This document shows positions 1 to 9,272 of a DNA stretch of 64,000 nt, in pieces (within the stretch, counting starts at the first letter, position 1; each line of letters begins with the position of its first letter). Location: assembly GCA_025356475.1 (NCBI GenBank), contig JANXSX010000150.1, positions 225,896 to 289,895 on the forward strand, given 5' to 3'. Source of the stretch: Isosphaeraceae bacterium (GTDB lineage: Bacteria; Planctomycetota; Planctomycetia; Isosphaerales; Isosphaeraceae). A program made the position numbers and the translations under genes. The notes under the pieces were generated by a model. The model did not search any database. It worked only from the letters and a program-made list of their open reading frames with translations, and was not told where the DNA came from.

Positions 1-1
1 T

Positions 2-1048
2 GAGGACCTCAGAATCGGGTCGGTCGAAGCCATCGGTGGCTCGTGGCTCAAGGCGAGCTCGACTCACCTGAATCTTGGCTTGACGGAACTCCTGATGGGG
101 CAATGTCTTCCGAGCGAAGTACGGGTCGACGGTCTTTCGTTGACTTACCATCGTGGCTCGGATGGTTACTGCCCGATCGAGACAGCTTTGTTTGAGAAAC
201 GACTCTATGACCACGCTCCATCGGGGGGGGCGTCGATGGGTCCTCGTGGAACCGTTCGGCTCAAGATTCAGGCAGGAACCGTCCTGCTGATCGACGACCC
301 CAGTGATACCCGCATTGAGCTAACCACGCTCGATGGAACCGTAGTCTGGGAGCCACAACGTCTTGTTGCAGAGAAGGTTACGGGGCGACTCAACGGCGGT
401 ACCCTCGACCTGGTGGCCCACTTTGATCGGTCGGGCCTTGTCCCCTCAATGGAAGGGCAATTTCGGGTCAAAGAGGTGGCCGTCGACGGCGATTGGCAGG
501 GACTCAGCATGCTTGTGCCCTTGCTTGCATCGAGTGGGGATGCACTCGAGGGTCAGATGGATCTGACACTCTATTTACGTGGCCATGGAATAACCGCCGA
601 AGCGTTGCGGAACTCATTCGTCGGGCAAGGGACGATTCGTCTCGACCCGGTTCGACTTGATGGATCGAGGCTGCTCAATGAGTTGCTTCCTCCTCAAGGA
701 CTCGACCAGAGAATTGGAGCGATTCGGAGCAACTTTCAAATTGCGACTCGGAAGATCGCCAGTGAGAACCTCACGATCGAGATTGGCTCGTTCCCGATCG
801 TCATGTCAGGTTGGACCGATTTTGATGGACATGTCGACTATCGCGTGAAATCTGAGGCTCTGACAGGTCAACTTCGCGGTCACCTTGGGGATTTTGCCGA
901 CTTGTTTGACGACCTCGCCGACCTTCGCGTGACTGGGACCCTTCAAGAACTCAGCCTGACTTCCGGCGGCAAGCCGCTGAGCCGACAGGAGGGCCGCGAG
1001 CGTCTCAAGCAGCTTGGTCGCGGTCTCAAGGATCGAATATTAAGATAG
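2..1048 (+). CDS. AsmA-like C-terminal domain protein (5' partial)
   Basis: The reading frame is open to the left edge of the window, so only the C-terminal part of the protein is present; the apparent TTG at 80 is internal and no start should be assigned. The visible sequence is the repetitive beta-strand-rich type of the AsmA/TamB-like C-terminal region: alternating short hydrophobic strands and glycine turns, ending in a pattern typical of the family (FVGQGTIRLDPVRLDG, then a strand that closes with MSGWTDFDGHVDYRV) and a basic tail. Known members are inner-membrane-anchored periplasmic proteins linked to outer-membrane lipid or protein assembly; the N-terminal membrane anchor would lie upstream of the window. 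The gene for a small TPR membrane protein follows after 33 bases, so the two are probably co-transcribed. The family call rests on sequence pattern only. Confidence 0.65.
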   Translation, partial: EDLRIGSVEAIGGSWLKASSTHLNLGLTELLMGQCLPSEVRVDGLSLTYHRGSDGYCPIETALFEKRLYDHAPSGGASMGPRGTVRLKIQAGTVLLIDDPSDTRIELTTLDGTVVWEPQRLVAEKVTGRLNGGTLDLVAHFDRSGLVPSMEGQFRVKEVAVDGDWQGLSMLVPLLASSGDALEGQMDLTLYLRGHGITAEALRNSFVGQGTIRLDPVRLDGSRLLNELLPPQGLDQRIGAIRSNFQIATRKIASENLTIEIGSFPIVMSGWTDFDGHVDYRVKSEALTGQLRGHLGDFADLFDDLADLRVTGTLQELSLTSGGKPLSRQEGRERLKQLGRGLKDRILR

Positions 1049-1081
1049 GCAGGGACGGGGATCTAGATCAAGGAGCTTGGC

Positions 1082-1603
1082 ATGCCGAAACGTCTTTGGA
1101 TCGCGCTACTTTCGGCGTGGCCAGGTTTGCCTCAGATCTGGTCGGGCCAAGAAGCACTGGGCTTGTTTCTGGCAACGTTCTTTGCCGTTGTTTTGAACCT
1201 CGCTCTGGTCAGTCGTTTTGTCTGGACAGATCTCGTCGGGCCAGTGTGGGTCGGCTTCTTCGGAACGTCGGCGGCTCTAACATGGTGTGTGAGCCTGATT
1301 TACACCTTGTGGTGGATCTTCCGGTGTCACCCGGACCGGCATCGGATCGAGATCGATCGGCTCTATCGAGAGTCCCTTGAGGCTTACCTCGGTGGAAGGT
1401 GGAACGAAGCTCGAAATGGGTGGGAGCGAATTCTCACAATGGACGACACCGACGCCGACGCCTTCATGCAGCTTGGCGTACTGTATGTGAGGACTGGGCA
1501 GGAGGTCTCCGCCCGTCGAGCCTTCCGCCAGTGCCTCGAACTTGAGGCGGGGGGGAAGTGGCGGTGGGAGATTCAACAGATTCTTGGTCGGTTCGATGGC
1601 TGA
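1082..1603 (+). CDS. Small membrane protein with C-terminal TPR
   Basis: This 173-residue protein has two hydrophobic segments (about residues 25-46 and 55-80) followed by a short basic loop and a soluble tail. The tail (about 90-165) reads as one to two tetratricopeptide-type helical pairs (YLGGRWNEARNGWERIL, then ADAFMQLGVLYVRTGQ), so it probably presents a TPR module at the cytoplasmic face for protein-protein contact. The ATG is preceded by an excellent ribosome binding site, AAGGAG, six bases upstream. The gene lies 33 bases downstream of the AsmA-like gene on the same strand. No enzymatic motif is visible and the specific function is unknown. Confidence 0.75.
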   Translation: MPKRLWIALLSAWPGLPQIWSGQEALGLFLATFFAVVLNLALVSRFVWTDLVGPVWVGFFGTSAALTWCVSLIYTLWWIFRCHPDRHRIEIDRLYRESLEAYLGGRWNEARNGWERILTMDDTDADAFMQLGVLYVRTGQEVSARRAFRQCLELEAGGKWRWEIQQILGRFDG

Positions 1604-1866
1604 TCAATCGTTGTTGAATCGATAAAGAATGGAAAGAAACCGTCCATCTCGGTTTGAGGACTTGGTCAATTTTCCTCGGCGTTTTTTCAATTTCTTCACT
1701 AGCCCAGGTGAGACTCCTCTCGCCGCCACTGGACTCAAGAGGATACAATCCCAAAGTGATCGGTCAGTGCGTGACCCGACGACGTATAGTGAAGGGCTGG
1801 AACGCGAAGTAAGTACGACCTTGGACCGACCGGCGTCGGGCCGGTGTAACCGTCGGAGTCGCCCGA

Positions 1867-4392
1867 ATGTATGAACGCTTCACCGATCGTGCTCGTAAGG
1901 TGTTGCAACTGGCCAATCAGGAGGCCCAGCGCTTCAACCACGAGTACGTCGGCACCGAACATGTTTTGCTAGGACTAGTCAAGGAAGGCTCGGGCGTCGC
2001 GGCCAATGTCCTCAAAAATCTCGAAGTCGACCTCCGTAAGATCCGGGTCGAAGTCGAGAAGATTGTTCAGTCGGGCCCGGATATGGTCACGATGGGGAAA
2101 TTGCCCCAGACCCCAAGGGCCAAGAAAGTGATCGAGTATGCGACTGAGGAAGCGCGCAACCTGAACCACAACTACGTGGGGACGGAACACCTCTTGCTCG
2201 GGCTTCTGCGCGAACAAGAGGGCGTTGCCGCCCAAGTGCTGATGAACCTCAATTTGAAACTTGAGGAAGTCCGCGAGGAGGTGCTGAACTTGCTCGGTCA
2301 CGGGATGGACGCTGGTGGCGGCGGTGGCGGCGAAAGTGAACGCTCCGCAGCCAAGGGGGGAAAGTCCAAGACACCGGCCTTGGACTCGTTCGGTCGTGAC
2401 TTGACCGATCTAGCTCGGCAATCGAAGCTGGATCCGGTCATCGGCCGTGCTAACGAAATCGAGCGAGTGGTGCAAATCCTCTCGCGTCGTCAGAAAAACA
2501 ACCCAGTCCTACTGGGTGAAGCTGGCGTCGGCAAGACTGCCATCGTCGAAGGTCTTGCCCAGCTAATCGTCGAAGGGAACGTCCCTGAGCTGCTCAGAGA
2601 TCGACGGATTGTCGTACTCGACCTGGCGATGATGGTCGCCGGAACGAAGTATCGCGGTCAGTTCGAAGAGCGGATCAAGGCGGTTATGAACGAGGTCCGT
2701 CGGGCGAAGAACACCATCCTCTTCATCGACGAGCTCCACACACTGGTCGGCGCTGGTGGAGCGGAAGGGGCAATCGATGCCTCCAACGTCCTCAAGCCCG
2801 CTCTCGCTCGCGGAGAGGTCCAGTGTATTGGAGCGACGACTCTCGACGAATATCGCAAGTACATCGAGAAGGATGCCGCGCTCGCTCGCCGGTTCCAGTC
2901 GATTGTGGTCGAGCCACCGTCGAAAACCGAAGCCCTGGAAATTCTCCGGGGACTTCGCGATCGGTATGAAGCCCACCACCGCGTCCAGATTACCGACGAG
3001 GCGCTGGAAGCGGCCATCGAACTTTCGGATCGGTACATCACCGGTCGTTGCTTGCCCGACAAGGCAATTGACGTCATGGATGAAGCAGGCGCTCGCGTCC
3101 GTCTCAAAGCGATGACTCGTCCCCCGGACCTGAAAGAACTCGACGAGCAGATCGAACGGCTCAATCAGGACAAGGAAGAGGCGGTCGCCAATCAGGACTT
3201 CGAGCGAGCGGCTGCCCTTCGGGATCAAGCCGACAAGCTCAAAAAGAAGAAAGAAACGATCAATCGCGACTGGCGCGAACGGTCGAGAGAAGTAGACGGT
3301 ACGGTTGACGAGGAAGTCGTCGCCGAGGTCGTCAGCAAGATGACCGGCATTCCCCTGACTCGTCTCGAAGCGGAAGAGACAGCGCGTCTTCTCCGCATGG
3401 AAGAGGAGATCCAGAAAAAGGTCATCTCGCAAAGCGAGGCGATCAAACGGATCAGCTTGGCGGTGCGTCGAAGTCGGGCGGGCCTGAAGAATCCGAACAA
3501 GCCGATCGGCTCGTTCATCTTCGCAGGTCCGACCGGGGTCGGCAAAACCCTCCTCGCAAAGAGTTTGGCGGAGTTCATGTTCGGCAATTCGGATGCGTTG
3601 ATCTCGATCGACATGTCCGAATATATGGAGAAGCACAACGTCAGCCGATTGATCGGTGCTCCTCCAGGTTACGTGGGTTACGAGGAAGGTGGGCAGCTTA
3701 CGGAGAAGATCCGTCGCCGACCTTATTCCGTCATCCTGCTCGACGAGATCGAAAAGGCCCATCCTGATGTCTACAACATGTTGTTGCAGATCATGGAAGA
3801 AGGCCGATTGACGGACTCGTTTGGTCGGGTCGTGGACTTCAAGAACACGATTCTGATCATGACCACGAACGCCGGCGCTGAGGCCATCTCGCCGACCAAC
3901 AGCTTCGGATTCCCTGGTAACCGCGACGATGCTTCATCCTATGAACGGATGAAGGGTAACTTGATGGAAGCGATCAAACGCTACTTCAGGCCCGAGTTTC
4001 TTAACCGCTTGGATGACACGATCGTCTTCCACTCGCTAGGACGCCCCGACCTGAAGAAGATCGTTGATATCGAACTATCGAAGGTCAAAGCCCGCTTGAA
4101 AGAGCGAGGTCTGGATTTGATCATGACCGACGATTCCCGGGAATTCCTGATCGATAAGGGCTTCAACCCCGACTACGGGGCTCGACCCCTTCGTCGCTCG
4201 ATCGAGAACTTCATTGAGGATCCAATGTCCGAAGAGATCCTTCGCGGATACTTCAAGGGTAAGGACACGATCACCGTTCGGATTGCCGGTGAAGGCGAGA
4301 CGAAGAAACTCGAGTTTGACGCTACGAATTCGAAAGACATCGTCGTCGAACCGACCCCTGCCGTAGCCGGGACTGAGCCTGTGACCTCCTAA
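1867..4392 (+). CDS. clpC: ATP-dependent Clp protease ATP-binding subunit ClpC
   Basis: ClpC is the AAA+ unfoldase that feeds substrates to the ClpP peptidase. The 841 residues show the full order of the family: two Clp_N repeats (about 1-75 and 80-145), a glycine-rich linker (149-155), the first AAA domain with Walker A GEAGVGKT at 217-224, a UVR coiled-coil module at about 430-465 that marks ClpC rather than ClpA or ClpB, and the second AAA domain with Walker A GPTGVGKT at 554-561. The ATG at 1867 has a GGAG nine bases upstream. The 263-base leader (1604-1866) shows no CIRCE element; a TATAGT at 1785-1790 could be a -10 box but lacks a convincing -35. No clpP is adjacent. The adaptor clpS lies at 25315-25701. 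A strong terminator follows the gene. Confidence 0.97.
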   Translation: MYERFTDRARKVLQLANQEAQRFNHEYVGTEHVLLGLVKEGSGVAANVLKNLEVDLRKIRVEVEKIVQSGPDMVTMGKLPQTPRAKKVIEYATEEARNLNHNYVGTEHLLLGLLREQEGVAAQVLMNLNLKLEEVREEVLNLLGHGMDAGGGGGGESERSAAKGGKSKTPALDSFGRDLTDLARQSKLDPVIGRANEIERVVQILSRRQKNNPVLLGEAGVGKTAIVEGLAQLIVEGNVPELLRDRRIVVLDLAMMVAGTKYRGQFEERIKAVMNEVRRAKNTILFIDELHTLVGAGGAEGAIDASNVLKPALARGEVQCIGATTLDEYRKYIEKDAALARRFQSIVVEPPSKTEALEILRGLRDRYEAHHRVQITDEALEAAIELSDRYITGRCLPDKAIDVMDEAGARVRLKAMTRPPDLKELDEQIERLNQDKEEAVANQDFERAAALRDQADKLKKKKETINRDWRERSREVDGTVDEEVVAEVVSKMTGIPLTRLEAEETARLLRMEEEIQKKVISQSEAIKRISLAVRRSRAGLKNPNKPIGSFIFAGPTGVGKTLLAKSLAEFMFGNSDALISIDMSEYMEKHNVSRLIGAPPGYVGYEEGGQLTEKIRRRPYSVILLDEIEKAHPDVYNMLLQIMEEGRLTDSFGRVVDFKNTILIMTTNAGAEAISPTNSFGFPGNRDDASSYERMKGNLMEAIKRYFRPEFLNRLDDTIVFHSLGRPDLKKIVDIELSKVKARLKERGLDLIMTDDSREFLIDKGFNPDYGARPLRRSIENFIEDPMSEEILRGYFKGKDTITVRIAGEGETKKLEFDATNSKDIVVEPTPAVAGTEPVTS

Positions 4393-4423
4393 GAGAGTTC
4401 ACTTCGCAACGTTGAGATCAATC

Positions 4424-4459
4424 AAAAGGCGGACGAGTCGAAGGACTCGTCCGCCTTTT
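4424..4459 (+). terminator. clpC terminator, 16-bp perfect stem
   Basis: A perfect 16-base-pair inverted repeat (4424-4439 with 4444-4459) closes on a GAAG tetraloop. The left arm starts AAAA and the right arm ends TTTT, so the structure carries its own U-tract and works in both directions. It begins 32 bases after the clpC stop and lies before the convergent amidohydrolase gene, as expected for a bidirectional rho-independent terminator. Confidence 0.9.
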
Positions 4460-4503
4460 GGCATTCTGGCGAGAGTACCGGAACCCTCGAATCTAATCCT
4501 GCG

Positions 4504-4531
4504 TCGGACCCTTCCACTCGGAAGGGTCCGA
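4504..4531. terminator. Second hairpin between convergent genes
   Basis: A perfect 12-base-pair stem (4504-4515 with 4520-4531, loop ACTC) stands 22 bases beyond the end of the convergent minus-strand amidohydrolase gene. It has no T-tract on either strand, so it may be a transcript-stabilising 3' hairpin or a rho-assisted terminator for that gene rather than a classic intrinsic terminator. Confidence 0.5.
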
Positions 4532-4553
4532 AAGCGACCAGCCAATGATTGGC

Positions 4554-7500
4554 TTAGCGTTGGCTCCCAGCTCCTACCCCTGCGGTTCCTGCGGCAGGAA
4601 CGCTTGGCGTGGTGCGATTTGACTTCGGTCGGTCGAGGCCGAGGGGAGCGCTTCCTGCCTGAACTTCGTCCAGTCTTTGACTGTACTTGGCGTAGAGCTT
4701 CGTCTGCTTGCTCTCGGGTGCAATCGGTTTGCCGCCGATGAACAGGACCTTGACCTCGGTTGTGGGCTGAAGGATGTGTCCTGCCGATATGACGAGGTTG
4801 GCCCGCTTCCCAACTTCCAGTGAACCGACGAGGTCGTCGATTCCCAAGATCTTGGCCGGATTGATGGTCACTGCCTTGATCGCTTCGGCTTCAGGGAGCC
4901 CGTATGCGACTGCGGTTGCTGCTTCGTATGGCAAGTTTCGTGCAGCGGTCGCTTGATCCGGTCCGCCACCGATCGAGCGGATGGCGAACGGAACTCCCGC
5001 AGCGAACAATTTGCCGGGGTTGGCATAGGCAGCGTCATAGGGCTCGGTCTGCCCACCGGGGTCGACAAGCGTTCCTGCCACCAGCACAGGCACATTCGCC
5101 GCCTTCAACTCGGAAGCGACCTTCCAGGCTTCGGTTCCACCTGTGATCGCGCCTTTAAGTTTGAGATCCTTGATCATCGCCAAGGCGTCGAGGATCTCAA
5201 CCTTATGCGAGGCCCTAAAGATCACCAGTTTCTCCCCCTTGGCGAACGGGAGCAGGGCGACGAGCCGAGGATCGGGAGTTGGCAGGTTCACCTTTCGCGT
5301 CACGGCCCCTGTACGGACCTTGTCGTAAGCCAGAGCCTTGGTGAACTCGTCTTTGATCGCATCCAGGCGTTCTTTACGACGGTTGTTGCCCGCGTCATCG
5401 CCACCGGCTGCAGCCCCTCCACCCCGGCGACGAGCTGAGTCAGGATCAACCGCCACATAAGTTGGCAAGTTGATGACCAGGCCCACGCCATCGCGAATGG
5501 TCATCTCTGTCGGAATCCAGCCGCTCCACTCAACGGCGGCCCCCTGCCCTGCAATGATGCCACCCGAGGGCATGACAAAACTGGTCAGGATTCCATTCGC
5601 ACGAGTGACAGGGATGATCTCGCTGTCTGGGTGCAAGGCTGTGCTCGTCCTGAGTTCCGGCTGATATTGAGCGCTATCGGCGAAATCCTTGGTCTCGTCC
5701 AGACTACCGATCTCGATCAGCCCGACAGGCGTGCCGGCATCAACCAGGCCTGGCCAGACGTCAAATCCTTTGGCATCAATGACCTGGGCATTGGTTGGGA
5801 TTGCCAGCGATGGGCCACCGATCGCCGCGATCTTTCCAGCGTCGATCACTACCACTCCGTCCGCGATGTCAGGGCCGGACACAGGATGGACATTGGCACC
5901 GACAATCACATAGAGACCTTTGGGGTTGACAGCGACATCCAGACTCTTCCCCTTCCCGTCCGAAGTTGGCATCTTTGTGCCACTCTCATGAGGAGAAAGC
6001 TTGGCATTCTGACGCTCGAAGTAGACCTCCCCTTCGATCAATGTCAATTCACAACGTGCGAACGCGTTGAAAGGATGGGAGTTGAAGAGGGCGATGTCGC
6101 CATCCTTACCCACTTCCAGCGAACCGATCCGGTGATCGAGGCCCAGCTCCTTGGCGGGGTTAATCGTGATGTAAGATAGGGCCGTCTGTTCATCGGCAGT
6201 CCCGTATTTGAGCATCTTTGCCGCTTCAAGATACAGGTGTCTCACTAACTCTTCGCTATCGCTCTTGATACAGACACGACCGCCTGCCTTGGTGATCAAC
6301 GCGGCATTATGTGGGATGGCGTCGTACGCTTCGACCTTATAGGCCCACCAGTCGGAGAAGGTTGACGAACTCGCCCCATGAGCGGCGATTTCGGCGGCGA
6401 CTTTGTAACCCTCGAGGACATGCTGGAGCGATTGAACTCTCACCCCGAAGCGCTCGGCAGTGCGAAGGAGCATCAAGATTTCATCACTACGATAACAGTG
6501 ACTGTGGATCTTGATCGATCCATCAAGGATGCCCGCCATGGCTTCGAGACGCAGGTCTTTGCGAGGAGGGGGAACCTTCTTGCCCACCGCCAAATCGGCC
6601 TTATAGGATTGCCACATTGCCTTGTAGGCTTGGCCTTCGAGGAACGCTCGCTCGATGACCGCCTCAACTCCCATACGTGTGTTGGGGAATCGGCCACGAG
6701 ATCTCGTCACATTTTCACCAAGGGCAAATTTGATTCCTTGTGGCCCGTCCTTGATCAAGAGGTCTCGACCTGCGAGGCCATACTTGAGCTTGATCACAGC
6801 GTCCTGGCCACCGATCGTGTTGGCCGACCCATGCAAGAGGCGAGCCGAGGTTGTCCCCCCTGCGGCTGCTCGGTAGATCGTGGTATCGTCGCCACTGATG
6901 ACATCTTTAACCCGCACATCGGCAACAATTGACAAGCTCATTTCATTGACACCACCGGCGATCGCCATATGCGAGTGAGTATCGATGATGCCTGGCATCG
7001 CGACCATTCCCTCCGCATCGATCACCTTCGAGTCGGGGAGCGGCGTTACGTCGGGACCGATCGCGCGGATCTTGCCTCCAACCACCAGGATCGAACCCTT
7101 CTCGATTGTCCCTTGTGGTGATGCAGTCAAGATCTTGGCGTTCTTGATGAACACGTTGCCGCCGGTCTGGAAGCTGGGTTTCCGTGTCGACTCGAACTCG
7201 GTCGCGACGTCAGCGAAGGGGAGTTCCTCTTCCGTCTCCTTGGGCTTGTCGCCCCCTTTTTCTTTGGGCTCGTCTTCGTTCTTGGGGGCCTCTTTCGGAT
7301 CTGCCTTCACGGCTTCCTTCGGCTCCACAGCCTTCGGTTCAATCTTCGGATCATCGGGCGTCGGTGTGCCGGCTCGCTTGCGGGCCTCCCCCTTCTTCGT
7401 CTCAGGGGCCTCTTTGGATTCTGCTGCCTTGTCGTCTCCCTTGGTGGCAGCCCCCTTGCCGAAGGCTTTCTTCGAGGCTCCTGCTGGAGTCTTCTCCAAG

Positions 7501-9053
7501 TCGAACTTCAAACCGTCGGCGAAGACGTAGCGGGGCTTGGCCTTCTCATCTCCGTAGGAGGCGGAGAAAACGACGAGATGTCCAAGTTTGCCGGGTTCGA
7601 TTGTGCCTAAACGCTTATCAAGTCCAGCGATCTCCGCCGGACGGATGGTCAACGACTCGATGGCGGCTTCCAGCGGAAGTCCGGCAGCGATGAGCTTGCG
7701 GACCTGGGCGTGAATGGTGTCGGTCTTTGTGAGCCCATCGGTCGCAAGCGCGATCTTGACGCCTGCCTTGTTCAGCACAGAGACGCCTGCGACCCGCTCT
7801 TTCCAGCGGTCGTTCTTGATCTTCAACGTGGCGAGTGCGTCGTCGCGTTCCTTAACCTTCTTCTTGCGATATTCGGCTTCGCTCGGCAGTGTAGGCTCAT
7901 CGGGGAAGTCGATCTTATAGACGACCGGAATGTTGCCGCTCCTGAGTCGGTCGGAGACGCGCCAGGCATCGCGTCCACCTACGATCACGGCAGTAGTCCC
8001 GAACTCGTCAGCCAAGTCAAGTACCCGATGGATCTCATCGCGGCTGTTCGCTTCCCACCAGACAGGAAGGGTCTTGATTCTCGCCGCGTACAGAGCCCTC
8101 AAGGTGGGATCGAAAGCCGGCCGTGAGCCACCTATCAACTCGTAGTATGAATCAAGGCTATGTGCATGCTCTGAATCGAGCATGGCTTGTCTTAAGTGAG
8201 AAACAGCCCCCATCAGCGACATGGGGAAGCTGATTGGGGGACGATTGTTGCCGCGACCGGCCGGGGAGATCGCGAGTACCAGTGCCGGAGGGTCGGCCAT
8301 CGGCCCGTTGTTGATCCTGGTTGAGAGCGAATCAATCTCGTCACTTCGCGGGCCGGCGGCCATCGCTTCCATCTCGCTGGCACTCATGTGGCAGACGTCG
8401 TGATCGTTACCAAACAGGAACCCACCTGGCGGACGAACGTTGATGTGAAGCGCGACGGGTGACTTGATCAAGGCTTCACGACGGGGCAGACCGCTCAGGC
8501 TGGCGATCGCGCTTTGGCCAGTTGCAATCGAACCGCCGGGAGCGGCCAGAAGGCTGGTGAAGCCCAATCCACGTCGTTCATCGGCGATCGCATCGGTGAG
8601 ATCGAGAGCTGTGGAGACCTCGAACTCCGGCGTCAAACCTGATCGGTTGTCGGGAGGTGTGCTCGGGAGTGCGAAGTCGTTGTATGGGATCGCTCGACCA
8701 GTACCGGTCTTGGACTTGATGGTCTCGGGAGGGATGCCGACCGTCGTGTAGAGATCGATGAAGCCCGGATAAACGAACAGGCCCTTCCCATCGACAACCT
8801 CTGCGTCAAAAGGAATCTCAACCTTATCGGCGGGGCCGACCGATTCGATGACCCCATCGCGAATAATGACGGTGCCCGGAAGGATCGTCGCCCCACGCAC
8901 TGGAACGATGGTCGCCCCTTGAATTGCGTAGGCAGCCGGCTTGTAGTCGGGACGTCGATCGGCCATCACAGCCGCCGCTGATGCCGTTAAGACGGCGGTG
9001 AAAAGCAGGGTAAGACCGCGCGAGCGCGCGAGTCCACGGAGCAGAAGGATCAT
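4554..9053 (-). CDS. Secreted triple-module amidohydrolase
   Basis: The protein (1,499 residues from this start) contains three amidohydrolase-like modules in tandem: about 45-500, 630-1030 and 1040-1490, each with a beta-sandwich lead-in and a 'VxPGxxD' strand. Only the central module has the HxH metal motif (DTHSHM, His693 and His695) and the later His-rich strand (KIHSHCY); modules 1 and 3 have DLYT and DAGT at that position. Modules 1 and 2 are joined by a Lys/Glu/Pro-rich low-complexity linker (about 520-625). The start chosen at 9053 gives a clear Sec signal peptide (MILLLRGLARSRG, then a hydrophobic run to ADRRPD) and has GGGAG nine bases upstream; an ATG at 9197 would add 48 arginine-rich residues without homologous look. 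The substrate cannot be read from sequence. Family fit is imidazolonepropionase/dipeptidase-like amidohydrolases exported in planctomycetes. Confidence 0.85.
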   Translation of the reverse strand: MILLLRGLARSRGLTLLFTAVLTASAAAVMADRRPDYKPAAYAIQGATIVPVRGATILPGTVIIRDGVIESVGPADKVEIPFDAEVVDGKGLFVYPGFIDLYTTVGIPPETIKSKTGTGRAIPYNDFALPSTPPDNRSGLTPEFEVSTALDLTDAIADERRGLGFTSLLAAPGGSIATGQSAIASLSGLPRREALIKSPVALHINVRPPGGFLFGNDHDVCHMSASEMEAMAAGPRSDEIDSLSTRINNGPMADPPALVLAISPAGRGNNRPPISFPMSLMGAVSHLRQAMLDSEHAHSLDSYYELIGGSRPAFDPTLRALYAARIKTLPVWWEANSRDEIHRVLDLADEFGTTAVIVGGRDAWRVSDRLRSGNIPVVYKIDFPDEPTLPSEAEYRKKKVKERDDALATLKIKNDRWKERVAGVSVLNKAGVKIALATDGLTKTDTIHAQVRKLIAAGLPLEAAIESLTIRPAEIAGLDKRLGTIEPGKLGHLVVFSASYGDEKAKPRYVFADGLKFDLEKTPAGASKKAFGKGAATKGDDKAAESKEAPETKKGEARKRAGTPTPDDPKIEPKAVEPKEAVKADPKEAPKNEDEPKEKGGDKPKETEEELPFADVATEFESTRKPSFQTGGNVFIKNAKILTASPQGTIEKGSILVVGGKIRAIGPDVTPLPDSKVIDAEGMVAMPGIIDTHSHMAIAGGVNEMSLSIVADVRVKDVISGDDTTIYRAAAGGTTSARLLHGSANTIGGQDAVIKLKYGLAGRDLLIKDGPQGIKFALGENVTRSRGRFPNTRMGVEAVIERAFLEGQAYKAMWQSYKADLAVGKKVPPPRKDLRLEAMAGILDGSIKIHSHCYRSDEILMLLRTAERFGVRVQSLQHVLEGYKVAAEIAAHGASSSTFSDWWAYKVEAYDAIPHNAALITKAGGRVCIKSDSEELVRHLYLEAAKMLKYGTADEQTALSYITINPAKELGLDHRIGSLEVGKDGDIALFNSHPFNAFARCELTLIEGEVYFERQNAKLSPHESGTKMPTSDGKGKSLDVAVNPKGLYVIVGANVHPVSGPDIADGVVVIDAGKIAAIGGPSLAIPTNAQVIDAKGFDVWPGLVDAGTPVGLIEIGSLDETKDFADSAQYQPELRTSTALHPDSEIIPVTRANGILTSFVMPSGGIIAGQGAAVEWSGWIPTEMTIRDGVGLVINLPTYVAVDPDSARRRGGGAAAGGDDAGNNRRKERLDAIKDEFTKALAYDKVRTGAVTRKVNLPTPDPRLVALLPFAKGEKLVIFRASHKVEILDALAMIKDLKLKGAITGGTEAWKVASELKAANVPVLVAGTLVDPGGQTEPYDAAYANPGKLFAAGVPFAIRSIGGGPDQATAARNLPYEAATAVAYGLPEAEAIKAVTINPAKILGIDDLVGSLEVGKRANLVISAGHILQPTTEVKVLFIGGKPIAPESKQTKLYAKYSQRLDEVQAGSAPLGLDRPKSNRTTPSVPAAGTAGVGAGSQR

Positions 9054-9210
9054 CAGAAGAGGCTCCCGGCGCTGGGCGGCACCGCGAAAGGTGTGGGAAT
9101 CGGTACGTCGGTCGAAGGCGTCGAACCGTCCGATCCGCAGGGAGAGTCGCGAACCGAAGCGAGGCAAAGACGAGCCTCGGGCGGTGCCCGCTCGCATTTG
9201 TGACCTGTCA

Positions 9211-9239
9211 GTCTTAACATCCCATCAGGCCAGGGACAA
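9211..9239 (-). promoter_or_regulatory. Possible promoter of the amidohydrolase gene
   Basis: On the minus strand TTGTCC (9239-9234) is followed after 17 bases by TAAGAC (9216-9211). This is a moderate match to a housekeeping promoter in the 219-base divergent region between the amidohydrolase and the esterase. It would give a leader of about 150 bases to the start at 9053. Confidence 0.3.
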
Positions 9240-9272
9240 GCACTGACTCACTCCCGATCCCAAGAGAGACCC

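Noticed and set aside
1785..1790. TATAGT upstream of clpC as a -10 box
   Set aside because: The sequence 17 bases upstream (GGTCAG) does not resemble a -35, so the promoter was not called.
2563..3762. A 399-codon open frame on the minus strand, opposite clpC
   Set aside because: It is fully antisense to the strongly conserved ClpC coding region; its product has no recognisable domain and its openness follows from the GC-rich third positions of clpC.
4412..4741. A 109-codon plus-strand frame after clpC
   Set aside because: It runs through the clpC terminator and over the end of the amidohydrolase gene; Arg-rich and without motif.
9054..9197. 48-residue N-terminal extension of the amidohydrolase
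   Set aside because: Arg-rich, hides the signal peptide internally, and a ribosome binding site is present at the later start 9053.
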